Positions 15,593 to 24,624 of a stretch of 64,000 nt of DNA are shown in pieces (positions within the stretch are counted from its first letter, which is position 1; the number at the start of each line of letters is the position of its first letter). The notes below the pieces were generated by a model. That model saw nothing but the letters and a program-made list of their open reading frames with translations. It searched no databases and was not told the DNA's origin. Source of the stretch: Pseudomonas cannabina (GTDB lineage Bacteria > Pseudomonadota > Gammaproteobacteria > Pseudomonadales > Pseudomonadaceae); contig NZ_FNKU01000001.1 in NCBI RefSeq assembly GCF_900100365.1, positions 3,788,501 through 3,852,500 of the forward strand, in the 5' to 3' direction. The translations under genes and the position numbers were made by a program.

Positions 15593-16482
15593 AGCCCCGC
15601 GCGCACTTTCCCCAGCCGCGCATGGCGCTGCTGTTCGCCCTGCCGCAATTGCTGGCGCTCGGGCTGTTTTTCTACTGGCCTGCGGTCCAGGCGCTCTGGT
15701 GGTCGTTTCATCTGGTGCCGCCCTTTGGTGGCAATGAGGTATTTGTCGGCCTGAGCAATTACTGGCGCGTGCTGAAGGACCCCGGCGTCCTCGCATCGTT
15801 GGGCTCGACGCTGGTGTTCAGCCTGTCGAGCGTGGTGCTTTCGATCGTCATCGCGCTGGTGCTTGCCTTGTGTCTTGAGCTGAAACTGCGTGGCAATGCG
15901 CTGTTTCGCAACCTGCTGATCTGGCCCTACGCGGTCTCGAGCGCCACCATCGGTATCGTCTTTCATGTGTTGGCCAATCCGGTGATGGGCATTTTTTCCT
16001 GGTTCAACGCGATAGCACCCGGTACCTGGGCGCCCTACGCCAACCCGATGCAGAGCATGCTGCTGTTGATCGTGGCTTACGCGTGGTGCCTGGTGCCGTT
16101 CAACTTCGTGATGCTGGTCGCCAGCCTGAAGTCAGTGCCGGACGATTACCTCGCCGCCGCAGCGCTGGACGGCGCCGGTCCGTTACGGCGCATGCTGGAT
16201 ATTCAGTTGCCGCTGATCGCGCCGTATCTGCTGTTCGTGTTCGTCATCGGCTTGCTGGAAAGCCTGTCCAACAGTTTCGGCCTGGTCGACACCCTGACGC
16301 ACGGCGGGCCGGGCGATACCACCAACGTGCTGGCTTACAAAATCTACACCGACGGTTTCATGGGGCTGGACCTGGCGGGCTCGTCGACACTTTCGGTGCT
16401 CATGCTGCTGGCGGTCGTGGTGCTGAGCGTTGTCCAGTTCAAACTCATGTCGCACTTCAAGCGCCGTGGGGTGAAAGCATGA
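15589..16482 (+). CDS. ugpA: UgpA-like ABC transporter permease
   Basis: 297 residues, six transmembrane helices, MalF/UgpA type. The cytoplasmic coupling (EAA) loop is AAALDGAGPLRRMLDIQLPL at about residues 186-205. Near the end is THGGPGDTTNVLAYKIYTDG, a hallmark of sugar and G3P permeases. It forms the channel with the UgpE-like protein. Its ATG overlaps the ugpB stop, and its stop overlaps the next start (ATGA). Confidence 0.88.
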   Translation: MKPRAHFPQPRMALLFALPQLLALGLFFYWPAVQALWWSFHLVPPFGGNEVFVGLSNYWRVLKDPGVLASLGSTLVFSLSSVVLSIVIALVLALCLELKLRGNALFRNLLIWPYAVSSATIGIVFHVLANPVMGIFSWFNAIAPGTWAPYANPMQSMLLLIVAYAWCLVPFNFVMLVASLKSVPDDYLAAAALDGAGPLRRMLDIQLPLIAPYLLFVFVIGLLESLSNSFGLVDTLTHGGPGDTTNVLAYKIYTDGFMGLDLAGSSTLSVLMLLAVVVLSVVQFKLMSHFKRRGVKA

Positions 16483-17372
16483 TCGAGCACAATCGGCTGT
16501 TCAACGCGGTCGCCTACCTGCTGCTGACACTGGGCTTGATATTCGCGTTGGGGCCGCTGTATGTGGCGGTCTGCTCGGCAACGGTCAGCAACTCGCAGTT
16601 GTTCAGTCAAGGCCTTGCGATGATTCCCGGTGACCAGTTGCTGGCGAATCTGCAACAGGTCACCCGACGGCTGGACCTGTTGCGCTTGTTGGGCAACAGC
16701 CTGCTGGTCGCCACCCTGGTAGTCATCGGCAAGCTGACGCTTTCAGCATTGACCGCCTTCGCGGTGGTGTACTTTCGCAGCCGTTTCACCTCGGTGATTT
16801 TCTTCGCGGTGCTGGGTGCGCTGTTGCTGCCGCTGGAAGTGCGCATTATCCCGACCTACGCCGTGGCCAGCGATCTGTTCGGCCCTGTACGCACCGTTCT
16901 GCAATGGCTGGGCATTCAGTGGCTGCCGATACCCACGATCAATCTGCTCGACAGCTACCCCGGCCTTGCCCTGCCGCTGATTGCCTCGGCTACCGGTACG
17001 TTTCTGTTTCGCCAGTTTTACCAGACCCTGCCCGCCGAACTGGTCGAAGCGGCGCGCATGGATGGCGCCGGACCGTGGCGCTTTTTCGTCGATATTCTGC
17101 TGCCCTTGTCCAAGACCAACTTCGCAGCGCTCGGCACGCTGGTGTTCATCGGTGCCTGGAAAGACTACCTGTGGCCGTTGGTTGCGACCAATCGCGAGGG
17201 CATGCGCACGCTGGTGCTGGGTGTCGCCACCTTCCTGCCAACCGACGCCACGCAAATCCCCGAATGGAACCTGCTGATGACCGCCGCCGTGGTCAGCATG
17301 CTGCCCCCTGTCCTCGTCATTGCATTCATGCAGCGATGGTTCGTCAAAGGCCTGATTGGAGTCGGTAAATGA
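16479..17372 (+). CDS. ugpE: UgpE-like ABC transporter permease
   Basis: 297 residues, six helices, MalG/UgpE type. The EAA loop is EAARMDGAGPWRFFVDIL. ALLLPLEVRIIPTY matches the conserved LPLEVRxxPTY segment of UgpE. The start is ATG 16479 in the ATGA overlap with ugpA; the longer upstream frame is only the shadow of ugpA. It couples to ugpC by another ATGA. Confidence 0.88.
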   Translation: MIEHNRLFNAVAYLLLTLGLIFALGPLYVAVCSATVSNSQLFSQGLAMIPGDQLLANLQQVTRRLDLLRLLGNSLLVATLVVIGKLTLSALTAFAVVYFRSRFTSVIFFAVLGALLLPLEVRIIPTYAVASDLFGPVRTVLQWLGIQWLPIPTINLLDSYPGLALPLIASATGTFLFRQFYQTLPAELVEAARMDGAGPWRFFVDILLPLSKTNFAALGTLVFIGAWKDYLWPLVATNREGMRTLVLGVATFLPTDATQIPEWNLLMTAAVVSMLPPVLVIAFMQRWFVKGLIGVGK

Positions 17373-18475
17373 GCTCGCTCACCCCCATTGCCTGCGCCCC
17401 GCATATCGTCCTCAAAGGTCTGCACAAAAGTTACGGTGCCGGGCAGATCCTTCACGGGCTCGACCTGACGTTCAAGGCCGGCGAACTGAGCGTCATCCTT
17501 GGCCCGTCCGGCTGCGGCAAGTCGACATTACTGCGCCTGGTGGCCGGCCTGGAAGATGTCAGCGAGGGGCAAGTACTGATGGGCGGTCGGGATGTGACCC
17601 TGCTGCCGCCCAAAGAACGCGGCTGCGCCATGGTGTTCCAGAATTACGCGCTCTACCCGCACATGAGCGTGGCCGAAAACATCGGTTACGCACTCAAGCT
17701 GGCCGGTGTTTCCCGCAAGGATCGAGCGCAACGCATTCAGGCGTGCGCAGCATCGCTGGGGCTGGAAGATCTGCTGCAACGCAAGCCCGGCGAGCTGTCG
17801 GGAGGTCAGCGCCAGCGGGTCGCCATTGGTCGCGCGCTGATCCGCAAGCCGCCGGTGCTGCTGTTCGATGAGCCGCTGTGCAATCTGGACAGCGCCTTGC
17901 GTCATGAGATGCGTTTGTTGATCCGTAACCTGCATCAACAGACCGGCGCCACGATTCTCTATGTCACCCACGATCAGACCGAAGCCATGACGCTCGCTGA
18001 CCGAGTGATGATTCTCAATAAAGGGCACGTCGAACAAGTGGGCACGCCCGCTGATATTTATGCGCAACCGGCCAGCACCTTTGTTGCCGGTTTTATCGGC
18101 ACACCGCCGATGAACCTGCTGCCTGTGCATTGCCTAGACGACAAGGTGCTGATGCTCGCAGATGGACAGCGCCTGCCCGTCAAGCTTGGCATTGCCTCCA
18201 ACCGGGCGGGCAAATGGTTGATCGGGCTGCGGCCGGAAGCCTTGACGCTGAACCAGGAGGGCATGACGGCCATCGTGGAGTCCGTGGAAAACCTGGGCAG
18301 CCACAGTTTGCTGTATTGCCAACTGGCCGGCACGCGCTGCGTGGTCAGCCTCGCCGGACGCCAGCACCTGACGCCAGGCACCCAGGTTCGACTGGCAATC
18401 GGTTCCACCCCCCTGTTGTTCGATATCGAGACCGGCCAACGCCAACTCGCCTCTTTTTCCCAACCCGCCAAGTGA
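17369..18475 (+). CDS. ugpC: UgpC-like ABC transporter ATPase
   Basis: 368 residues. Walker A GPSGCGKST (45-53), Q-loop FQNYALYPHMS, signature LSGGQRQRV (143-151) and Walker B LLFDEPLCNLD (164-174) are intact. The switch histidine lies in YVTHDQTEAMT. A C-terminal TOBE-type regulatory domain (about 240-368) follows, with GLRPEALTL. Standard length for MalK/UgpC. It energises UgpAE. Confidence 0.9.
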   Translation: MSSLTPIACAPHIVLKGLHKSYGAGQILHGLDLTFKAGELSVILGPSGCGKSTLLRLVAGLEDVSEGQVLMGGRDVTLLPPKERGCAMVFQNYALYPHMSVAENIGYALKLAGVSRKDRAQRIQACAASLGLEDLLQRKPGELSGGQRQRVAIGRALIRKPPVLLFDEPLCNLDSALRHEMRLLIRNLHQQTGATILYVTHDQTEAMTLADRVMILNKGHVEQVGTPADIYAQPASTFVAGFIGTPPMNLLPVHCLDDKVLMLADGQRLPVKLGIASNRAGKWLIGLRPEALTLNQEGMTAIVESVENLGSHSLLYCQLAGTRCVVSLAGRQHLTPGTQVRLAIGSTPLLFDIETGQRQLASFSQPAK

Positions 18476-18481
18476 CCGTCC

Positions 18482-19243
18482 ATGTCAAAACAATCGCCTC
18501 TCGTCCGCTCGCCGCTGATCGCTCATCGCGGCGCCAAGGCCTACGTGCCTGAAAACACCCTGCTGGCCCTCGAAAAAGCTGCCGAATGCGGCGCCGAGTG
18601 GGTCGAGATCGATGTGAAACTGACTCGCGACGGCCAGCCGGTGGTCATTCATGACGACCTGTTGGACCGAACCAGCAACGGGCGCGGCGCAGTGGTACTG
18701 CATGATCTGGATGCCATTCGCAAGCTGGACGCGGGCAGTTGGTTCGCACCTGAATTCGCGGGCCTGCAGATCCCCACGTTCGAAGAAATCGTGGCCTGCG
18801 CCTTGCGCCTGAACCTTGGCCTGCAAGTGGAACTCAAGCCAACCATTGGCGACGACGTGGAGACCGCAGAGGTCGTCATGCCGATCCTCAAGCGACTGTG
18901 GCCGACCGACAACGACCAGTTATTTGTCTCCAGTTTTTCGGTACGCTCACTCACCGCCGCGCGCCGGTTGTGGGCCGAGGTGCCCCTGGCAATCGCCTCT
19001 GTCGTCACGCCCGCTGACCCGGCCGCCTTGCTCGCCGAATATGACTGCCGGATCCTTCATGTACTTGACGACATGCTCGATGACCATCACCTTGGTCGCC
19101 TGAAAAGCAGCGGCATCGAATTCGCCGTCGCTACCATCAACAGCCCGGAACGCGCGCGCTACCTGCTTGAACACGGCGCGCAGTCAATTCTCAGCGACTA
19201 CCCGGACCTGCTGAGCCTGCCCAATGGAGACCGTCTGCAATGA
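18482..19243 (+). CDS. ugpQ: Glycerophosphodiester phosphodiesterase (UgpQ type)
   Basis: 253 residues, cytoplasmic (no signal peptide). It hydrolyses glycerophosphodiesters to sn-glycerol 3-phosphate and an alcohol. Catalytic and metal residues are visible: His15-Arg16 (AHRGAKAYVPENT), Glu42 and Asp44 (WVEIDVKLTRDG), His57 (VIHDDLLDRTSNG), and later LQVELKP. It begins 6 nt after ugpC, the same linkage as in E. coli ugpBAECQ, which supports the transporter assignment. Confidence 0.9.
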   Translation: MSKQSPLVRSPLIAHRGAKAYVPENTLLALEKAAECGAEWVEIDVKLTRDGQPVVIHDDLLDRTSNGRGAVVLHDLDAIRKLDAGSWFAPEFAGLQIPTFEEIVACALRLNLGLQVELKPTIGDDVETAEVVMPILKRLWPTDNDQLFVSSFSVRSLTAARRLWAEVPLAIASVVTPADPAALLAEYDCRILHVLDDMLDDHHLGRLKSSGIEFAVATINSPERARYLLEHGAQSILSDYPDLLSLPNGDRLQ

Positions 19244-19983
19244 ACAACCGACTCAGCGTCGCGATGCAAGCCGTAGAAAATGCCACCGGCCTGGCCATGG
19301 CTTACTTCAACGACCGCCACACGCTCGACGTCACCACCAAAAACCCGCAAGACCTCGTCTCCCGTGCCGACTTTGAAGTGGAACAACTGCTCCGCGCAGA
19401 ACTGAGCAAACACTTCCCCGACGACGCCATCCTCGGCGAAGAAATGGGTGGCGGATTCATCACCGACGGCTGGGTCATCGACCCTATCGACGGCACCGGC
19501 AACTACCTGCGCGGCACCCCGCTGTGGGGCATCGCCGTAGCCTACATGTCGGTCGGCGTGCCAGAAATCGGCGTCGTCGCCTACCCGGCCCTGGGCTACA
19601 CACTGGCCGCCCGCACCGGCGATGGCTTGCTGCGCAACGGCGTCCCTTTCGTCCGCCCGCAACCGCCAGAACACCTGCGCATTGCCGGCGTGGGCGAAAA
19701 CACCCGCTGGGACGCCGAAGAGCTGGGCAAGCTGCAATTGAACCTCCGCCAACAAGGCTGGGGCCTGGCCGGCTACCGCTGCGCCACCATCGGCCTGGCC
19801 TTCGCCGCGCTGGGTCAAACGGATGGGTACATGGAGAAATTCACCAGCCTGTGGGACATCGCTGCGGGTGCGGTGATTTGTCGTGAGGCGGGGTTGTTGT
19901 GTGAGATTGAAGGCGAACAGAAGCAAGGCTCGATGACAGTGATGGTCGGGGGTGAGGAACTGATGGGGATTTTTGCGGGGTGA
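19240..19983 (+). CDS. Inositol-monophosphatase-family phosphatase, last gene of the Ugp-like operon
   Basis: 247 residues. Lithium-sensitive Mg phosphatase family: DLVSRADFEVEQ, GEE (66-68), WVIDPIDGTGNY (78-89, Asp81 and Asp84) and LWDIAAG (Asp206) supply the metal ligands. Its start overlaps ugpQ by ATGA, so it is coupled. E. coli ugp has no such gene. It may dephosphorylate inositol phosphate, glycerol phosphate or another polyol phosphate released from imported glycerophosphodiesters. The substrate is inference. Confidence 0.85.
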   Translation: MNNRLSVAMQAVENATGLAMAYFNDRHTLDVTTKNPQDLVSRADFEVEQLLRAELSKHFPDDAILGEEMGGGFITDGWVIDPIDGTGNYLRGTPLWGIAVAYMSVGVPEIGVVAYPALGYTLAARTGDGLLRNGVPFVRPQPPEHLRIAGVGENTRWDAEELGKLQLNLRQQGWGLAGYRCATIGLAFAALGQTDGYMEKFTSLWDIAAGAVICREAGLLCEIEGEQKQGSMTVMVGGEELMGIFAG

Positions 19984-20038
19984 TCGGTTAGAACGCACAT
20001 CAGGCCAGTTGACGTCTGCAGTCATTAGTGCAGCCAAA

Positions 20039-20066
20039 GCTCGATAAAGAAAATGCTTTATCGAGC
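20039..20066. terminator. Hairpin between convergent IMPase and desaturase genes
   Basis: GCTCGATAAAG (20039-20049) pairs perfectly with 20056-20066, loop of six bases. On the minus strand it is followed by only three T, so it is a weak terminator for either side. Confidence 0.5.
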
Positions 20067-20100
20067 CCCTTGCTGTGCATCGAACGTAGCGATAACCGCA

Positions 20101-21135
20101 TCAGGGGGTTTCTGCAACGCCCCAGCGGTTCGCACGAAAGAACGAAGCAACATCATTGAACCTGACGCCCATTTCGCGCATCGCCTGATGCGCGTGTCTG
20201 GCCGTCAGTTGCCGGACATAAAAAGGCTCGCCGACCACAAAGTGATGAATCCCATGAGTCGAACCGAAATTGAAGCAAAATAATTGCAACGGCCAGAACC
20301 ATGGATTATTCAAAACCTGTGTCTGAGTTATAAAGTTTTTAGGATCGACATCACCATAATAATGAATATTTGAAGTAATGAAGTGGAGACAAAAGCTTCT
20401 CAGTACATTGGGGGCAATGAGCACGACGACCAGCGTATTCATTACGGCCACCAGCGTACTTAGCCCATGCGTTGCAGCATAGAGCCCCGGCGCGCCATTG
20501 AAGTAATCCACGGTATGGAACACAAGAAAAACATACCACATACTCCAGCTCAACACGGTAAGCGGAACATATGCCTTGGCCCCCGCCAGCAGAAGCCTGA
20601 CCTTGCTTTTCCACCCGGTCTCGCGCGCGATCATCACTGAGGTTGAAAGCATCAGATCGCAGATCATGAAAAATCGCAGAATACCCCACGGCGTGCCATT
20701 CGACAGCGTACGCTCCTCCAGATCAGCCTCAGTGCCCGAAAACTTATGGTGATTGAAATGGTGCTGGCGTCGAACCCACGGGTTGATCGTCGTCGGCCTG
20801 GCGAGCCACGCCAACCCGAGCATCAGGTTATGGGCGATGCGGTTTTTGCGGAAATACAGGTAGTGAATCAGGTCGTGCTCCAGCTCATGCGTCAGCGAGG
20901 CAAAGAAAGCATTTGCCAAAACGCATACCCACCAAGGAATGACCTGATTGATATAAAGAGCCGTGCGGGTTGTCATTAGCAATAAGGCGAAACACAGAAT
21001 GCTTGCACCTATCGCGTTTTGCTTTTCCAAAACCGGATGATTCTTTCTAAGGTCAACTGACGCGACTTTTATTGCGTTTTGAATATAAGCCGTTTTTGCT
21101 GCTGGGGTGGCAGCAATGCTTTCTGAAGAATCCAT
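20101..21135 (-). CDS. Membrane fatty acid desaturase family protein
   Basis: 344 residues, integral membrane di-iron oxygenase. The three histidine clusters are present: HELEHDLIH (83-91), HHFNHH (125-130) and HGIHH (294-298). An extra HFITSNIHYYG (251-261) lies before the third. Hydrophobic helices surround them. The start is ATG 21135 with AAGGAG 5 nt upstream; the longer upstream frame is not needed. The DNA is visibly more AT-rich than its neighbours, which hints at acquisition. The substrate could be a phospholipid acyl chain, free fatty acid or a secondary-metabolite acyl chain. It stands alone on its strand. Confidence 0.87.
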   Translation of the reverse strand: MDSSESIAATPAAKTAYIQNAIKVASVDLRKNHPVLEKQNAIGASILCFALLLMTTRTALYINQVIPWWVCVLANAFFASLTHELEHDLIHYLYFRKNRIAHNLMLGLAWLARPTTINPWVRRQHHFNHHKFSGTEADLEERTLSNGTPWGILRFFMICDLMLSTSVMIARETGWKSKVRLLLAGAKAYVPLTVLSWSMWYVFLVFHTVDYFNGAPGLYAATHGLSTLVAVMNTLVVVLIAPNVLRSFCLHFITSNIHYYGDVDPKNFITQTQVLNNPWFWPLQLFCFNFGSTHGIHHFVVGEPFYVRQLTARHAHQAMREMGVRFNDVASFFRANRWGVAETP

Positions 21136-21378
21136 GTCAACTCCTTCGCTCCATGCCAATGGGGAGCAGATGTGAAGACTAGACCGGTGGCTTTTTTTCG
21201 GGAAATACTTGTTTGGAATAAAGCATTCGGCGTTACGAGAACTTTGAAAAGCCAGACTTACATGTTGAGTCCGCGACACCAAGTTACTACCGGTGGCGCA
21301 ATCGAACCGCCGAAACCGGGAACGACGCGCTGCGCCTGTACGTCAGACCTGTATCGACTCACTGAAAGGTACAGCGCA

Positions 21379-21678
21379 ATGGACAAGACGATCACGCCGG
21401 ACCAACTGGCGACCACCGACCTCAGATCAATCAACGAGATATGGCTCGGCGGCACGCATACCCAGTTATGCCTGTGGCGGGGCGAACAAGTCTTCACCCA
21501 CGACATGCTCAGCGAAGGCACCCATGATCAGAATGTCCGGCGCCTGTGCTTGCAGCTGGTCAACCCTGACGATCAGGCCGCTGTGGCCAGCGTCGAGGCG
21601 ATCGTGCGCGAACGGCTGGAAAAGATGGGGAGCGAGGGCGAGTTTTATCCGGCTGAGAATGTGGATACGCATCAATAG
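21379..21678 (+). CDS. Hypothetical 99-residue protein
   Basis: Not recognised. It starts at ATG 21379 (MDKTITPDQLATTDLRSINE) with AAAGGT about 9 nt upstream. It is soluble, acidic, with a C-terminal helical part (VASVEAIVRERLEKMG). No signal peptide or metal motif is seen. The frame continues upstream to 21172, but no other start is better. It lies between the desaturase and alaE, reading away from the former. Confidence 0.6.
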   Translation: MDKTITPDQLATTDLRSINEIWLGGTHTQLCLWRGEQVFTHDMLSEGTHDQNVRRLCLQLVNPDDQAAVASVEAIVRERLEKMGSEGEFYPAENVDTHQ

Positions 21679-21845
21679 GCGCGCGTCTGCCGAATCCACC
21701 ATGCGTATAACATCTGCTCCCCATCTGAGTGTAGGGCACCGCTATTATTCAAAAACACCGGGTGACTTGGCACAGCGAATCGGGATCGGGGCTTGAAGCT
21801 CATGTCTTCAGACATGGCGCTCTGAAAGAAGCAGGAGGTAGGCGA

Positions 21846-22310
21846 TTGTCTTATTCAACTGAAGATCGAAGCGATCGTTGGCGATCTTTCGCTGCGGATA
21901 CGCTGGCGCTGATCCTGTTTTTTACCGTTACAGGCATCCTTAACGAGCGATTCATTGCCGGGATGGCTTGGGAGCAGGTGCTTCATACCCGATTTTTAGG
22001 TGCCGGGCTTATGGTTCTGACTGGCCGCCCATATGGGCTTTGGCGAGACTGGTTCATGCGGTTTTCCGGTACGAGCCGAAGCTCCCGGATCGTGTGGGAC
22101 TCGCTCGCTCTCGTAAGCTTCCAGGTCCCCATCTATGCAGCCATATTGGCAATTTGCGGGGCTAACGGCGAAGAACTGCTGTATGGATCGCTTGGTGTGA
22201 CGGTAATCATGTTAACGCTGGGGCGCCCCTATGGAGCTTTCCTGAACTTCGTCAGAGGTCGTTTCGGCCTCCCGGACGGAGGAGAAAAGCCAATGTCGTT
22301 GAACATGTGA
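21846..22310 (+). CDS. alaE: AlaE-type L-alanine exporter
   Basis: 154 residues, four transmembrane helices, the size of E. coli AlaE (149). Matching motifs are AADTLALILFFTVTG, GRPYGLWRDWFMR (E. coli has WPYGMYRDLFMR), VSFQVPIYAAILAICGA and the final GRPYGAFLNFVRGRFG. It exports L-alanine across the inner membrane. The start is TTG 21846 because AGGAGGT (21833-21839) lies exactly 6 nt upstream; no ATG fits as well. A small hairpin (21801-21816) precedes the ribosome site. Confidence 0.86.
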   Translation: MSYSTEDRSDRWRSFAADTLALILFFTVTGILNERFIAGMAWEQVLHTRFLGAGLMVLTGRPYGLWRDWFMRFSGTSRSSRIVWDSLALVSFQVPIYAAILAICGANGEELLYGSLGVTVIMLTLGRPYGAFLNFVRGRFGLPDGGEKPMSLNM

Positions 22311-22450
22311 TAGCCATTTGTGACTTCGGGGCCCTGTAAGCGTCTGCCGAAGCCAGGCAGGCACCCACTGATACGGCAGCAGTTGCCCGATCACTGCGAT
22401 TAGACGTACACGCTGTTCGGCACGGTGCATGTCCTTTTTGGTCCGGATGT

Positions 22451-22484
22451 AAAAAGGCCCCAAGCGCTTACGCCTTGGGGCCTT
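22451..22484 (-). terminator. Intrinsic terminator after ssb
   Basis: AAGGCCCCAAG (22454-22464) pairs with CTTGGGGCCTT (22474-22484); read leftward it ends in a run of T (complement of 22451-22455). It terminates the MFS-ssb transcript. Confidence 0.85.
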
Positions 22485-22521
22485 CCGGAGGAAACTTTAC
22501 CTGGTCATTCCAGGCCTTTTC

Positions 22522-23091
22522 CTAGAACGGAATATCATCATCAAAGCTATCAAAATCAGCAGCAGGCTGTGGCGCTTGTTGTTGCGGCGCTGGTCGGGAG
22601 TCGCGCTGTTGTGGCGGCTGCTGGTTGTAATTTTGCTGAGGTGCGGACTGCTGCGGCGCCGATTGCTGAGGGCGCGACTGCTGTGGACGAGGTGCGGACT
22701 GGTTGTAGTTGCCGCCACCGCCCTGACCTTGTTGAGCGTCGCCCTGTGGACGGCCGCCCAGCAGTTGCATGGTGCCTTGCATGTCGACGACGATTTCAGT
22801 GGTGTAACGCTTGATGCCGTCTTTTTCCCACTCGCGGGTCTGCAGCTTGCCTTCGATGTAGACCTGCGAACCCTTGCGCAGGTATTCGCCAGCGATTTCG
22901 GCAACCTTGCCGAACATCGAAACACGGTGCCATTCGGTCTTTTCGACCTTCTGGCCGGTCTGCTTGTCAGTCCATTGTTCGCTGGTTGCCAGACTCAGGT
23001 TGGTCACGGCGTTACCGTTAGGCAAGTAGCGAACTTCGGGATCCTGGCCGCATGTACCGACCAATATGACTTTGTTAACCCCACGGGCCAT
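22522..23091 (-). CDS. ssb: Single-stranded DNA-binding protein
   Basis: 189 residues. The OB fold (1-115) begins [20 protein letters not shown] and has [19 protein letters not shown] Gln/Pro/Gly-rich linker (about 116-178) is followed by the interaction tip [11 protein letters not shown], which recruits RecQ, RecO, PriA, exonuclease I and others. A tetramer coats single-stranded DNA in replication and repair. Only 9 nt separate it from the upstream MFS gene, so it is co-transcribed. Confidence 0.97.
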   Translation of the reverse strand: MARGVNKVILVGTCGQDPEVRYLPNGNAVTNLSLATSEQWTDKQTGQKVEKTEWHRVSMFGKVAEIAGEYLRKGSQVYIEGKLQTREWEKDGIKRYTTEIVVDMQGTMQLLGGRPQGDAQQGQGGGGNYNQSAPRPQQSRPQQSAPQQSAPQQNYNQQPPQQRDSRPAPQQQAPQPAADFDSFDDDIPF

Positions 23092-23100
23092 AACGTTCTC

Positions 23101-24495
23101 CTAGGCTTCGCACGCTTCTGATGCTGGATTGACCAGCTTTTCGAGAGAGGCACGATCCAATAATTTTGTGTCGAGTTTTATGTAGATGGCCGCCTCTTCG
23201 GCAACCACCACTGCATCTGTCACGCCTGCTACGGACATCAAACGCTCTGCCAGGCCTGCTTCACGCTGCGCCTGCGGCGACAACGGCAGACGAAGGCTGG
23301 TCACGTAAGGCGGTTCGCGCATGGTTACTGCGAAGGCGAGCCAGACGGCGGCCATGGCTGCACCGCCAAGGAACACCACATCGAGCCCACCGTGCTGGAA
23401 CAACCAGCCGCCCAGTATCCCACCTGCGGCCGAACCAAGAAACTGGCTGGTGGAATAAACCCCCATCGCCGTGCCTTTTCCGCCGGCCGGTGAAACCTTG
23501 CTGATCAGCGACGGCAAGGACGCTTCCAGCAAATTAAATGCCGTGAAGAATACCACTGTTCCGATGACCAGTGCCCGCAACGTGTCTCCGAATGCCCAGA
23601 AGAATAGCTCAGCCAGCATCAAAACGGTGACGGCGCCGAGCAGAACGCGCTTCATTTGACGCTTCTTCTCGCCATAGATGATGAACGGAATCATCGCGAA
23701 GAAGGAAATCAGCAAGGCAGTCAGGTAGACCCACCAGTGTTCTTCCTTGGGCAAACCGGCTTTTTCGACCAGCGCCAGTGGCAATGCCACGAAGCTGGAC
23801 ATGAGCATGGCGTGCAACACGAAGATACCCAAATCCAGGCGCAGCAGGTCCGGGTGCCGCAAGGTTGCCCCCAGCGCCTGTTTGGCGACGCCGGACTCCC
23901 GATGCAGCAACGGACCGTTGGCCTTGGGCACCACGAAGGCGACGATCAGGATACCCAGCAGCGCCATGCCGCCGGTTGCCAGGAACAGGCCTGACAGTCC
24001 GAACGCGCCGGTGATCACCGGGCCGATGACCATGGCAACAGCGAACGACAGGCCAATGGTCATGCCGATCATGGCCATCGCTTTGGTGCGATGCTGCTCG
24101 CGGGTCAGGTCGGAGAGCAAGGCCATGACCGCGGCGGAAATGGCCCCGGCACCTTGCAGGACGCGGCCGGCGATAATGCCCCAGATCGAGTCCGCGTTGG
24201 CGGCCACCACGCTGCCGATGGCAAAGATGATCAGCCCGAAATAAATGATCGGTCGCCGGCCGATCCGGTCGGAAAGTATTCCAAACGGGATCTGCAACAC
24301 CGCCTGTGTCAGGCCGTAGGCGCCGATTGCCAGGCCAATCAGAGCAGGGCTCGCGCCCGCCAGGTCCATGCCATAGGTTGCCAGAACCGGCAAAACCATG
24401 AACATGCCAAGCATGCGGAACGCGAACACCAGGGCCAGACCGCCTGCTGCGCGGGTCTCGCCGCTACTCATACGCTCGCTGTGGGTATCGTGCAT
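23101..24495 (-). CDS. MFS transporter of the YajR type
   Basis: 464 residues with twelve transmembrane helices. Motif A is [11 protein letters not shown] after helix 2. The last about 70 residues ([20 protein letters not shown] onward) form a cytoplasmic ferredoxin-like domain, the YAM domain known from E. coli YajR. Substrate unknown; relatives are proton-driven exporters. ATG 24495 with GAGG upstream. Divergent from uvrA and followed directly by ssb, the same order as in P. aeruginosa. Confidence 0.88.
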   Translation of the reverse strand: MHDTHSERMSSGETRAAGGLALVFAFRMLGMFMVLPVLATYGMDLAGASPALIGLAIGAYGLTQAVLQIPFGILSDRIGRRPIIYFGLIIFAIGSVVAANADSIWGIIAGRVLQGAGAISAAVMALLSDLTREQHRTKAMAMIGMTIGLSFAVAMVIGPVITGAFGLSGLFLATGGMALLGILIVAFVVPKANGPLLHRESGVAKQALGATLRHPDLLRLDLGIFVLHAMLMSSFVALPLALVEKAGLPKEEHWWVYLTALLISFFAMIPFIIYGEKKRQMKRVLLGAVTVLMLAELFFWAFGDTLRALVIGTVVFFTAFNLLEASLPSLISKVSPAGGKGTAMGVYSTSQFLGSAAGGILGGWLFQHGGLDVVFLGGAAMAAVWLAFAVTMREPPYVTSLRLPLSPQAQREAGLAERLMSVAGVTDAVVVAEEAAIYIKLDTKLLDRASLEKLVNPASEACEA

Positions 24496-24563
24496 GGAAT
24501 AACCTCGTGTGAACCGGCGGCGATTCTACCAGTCCCATCGTTGTACAGCACATACGCGACGCT

Positions 24564-24593
24564 TTGCCGCGTATTGGCTCGGAGCCTTATACT
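24564..24593 (+). promoter_or_regulatory. uvrA: Sigma-70-like promoter of uvrA
   Basis: TTGCCG (24564-24569), an 18-base spacer and TATACT (24588-24593), about 30 bases before the GTG start. I see no clear LexA box (CTG-N10-CAG) next to it. Confidence 0.5.
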
Positions 24594-24624
24594 CCGTCGT
24601 TTATGCCCGCCAAGCGAGGCCGCA

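Noticed and set aside
22311..22450. Minus-strand frame before the ssb terminator (HRAEQRVRLIAVIGQLLPYQW)
   Set aside because: No good start or ribosome site, overlaps the end of alaE on the other strand, and no family recognised. It could be a gene remnant, but evidence is too thin.
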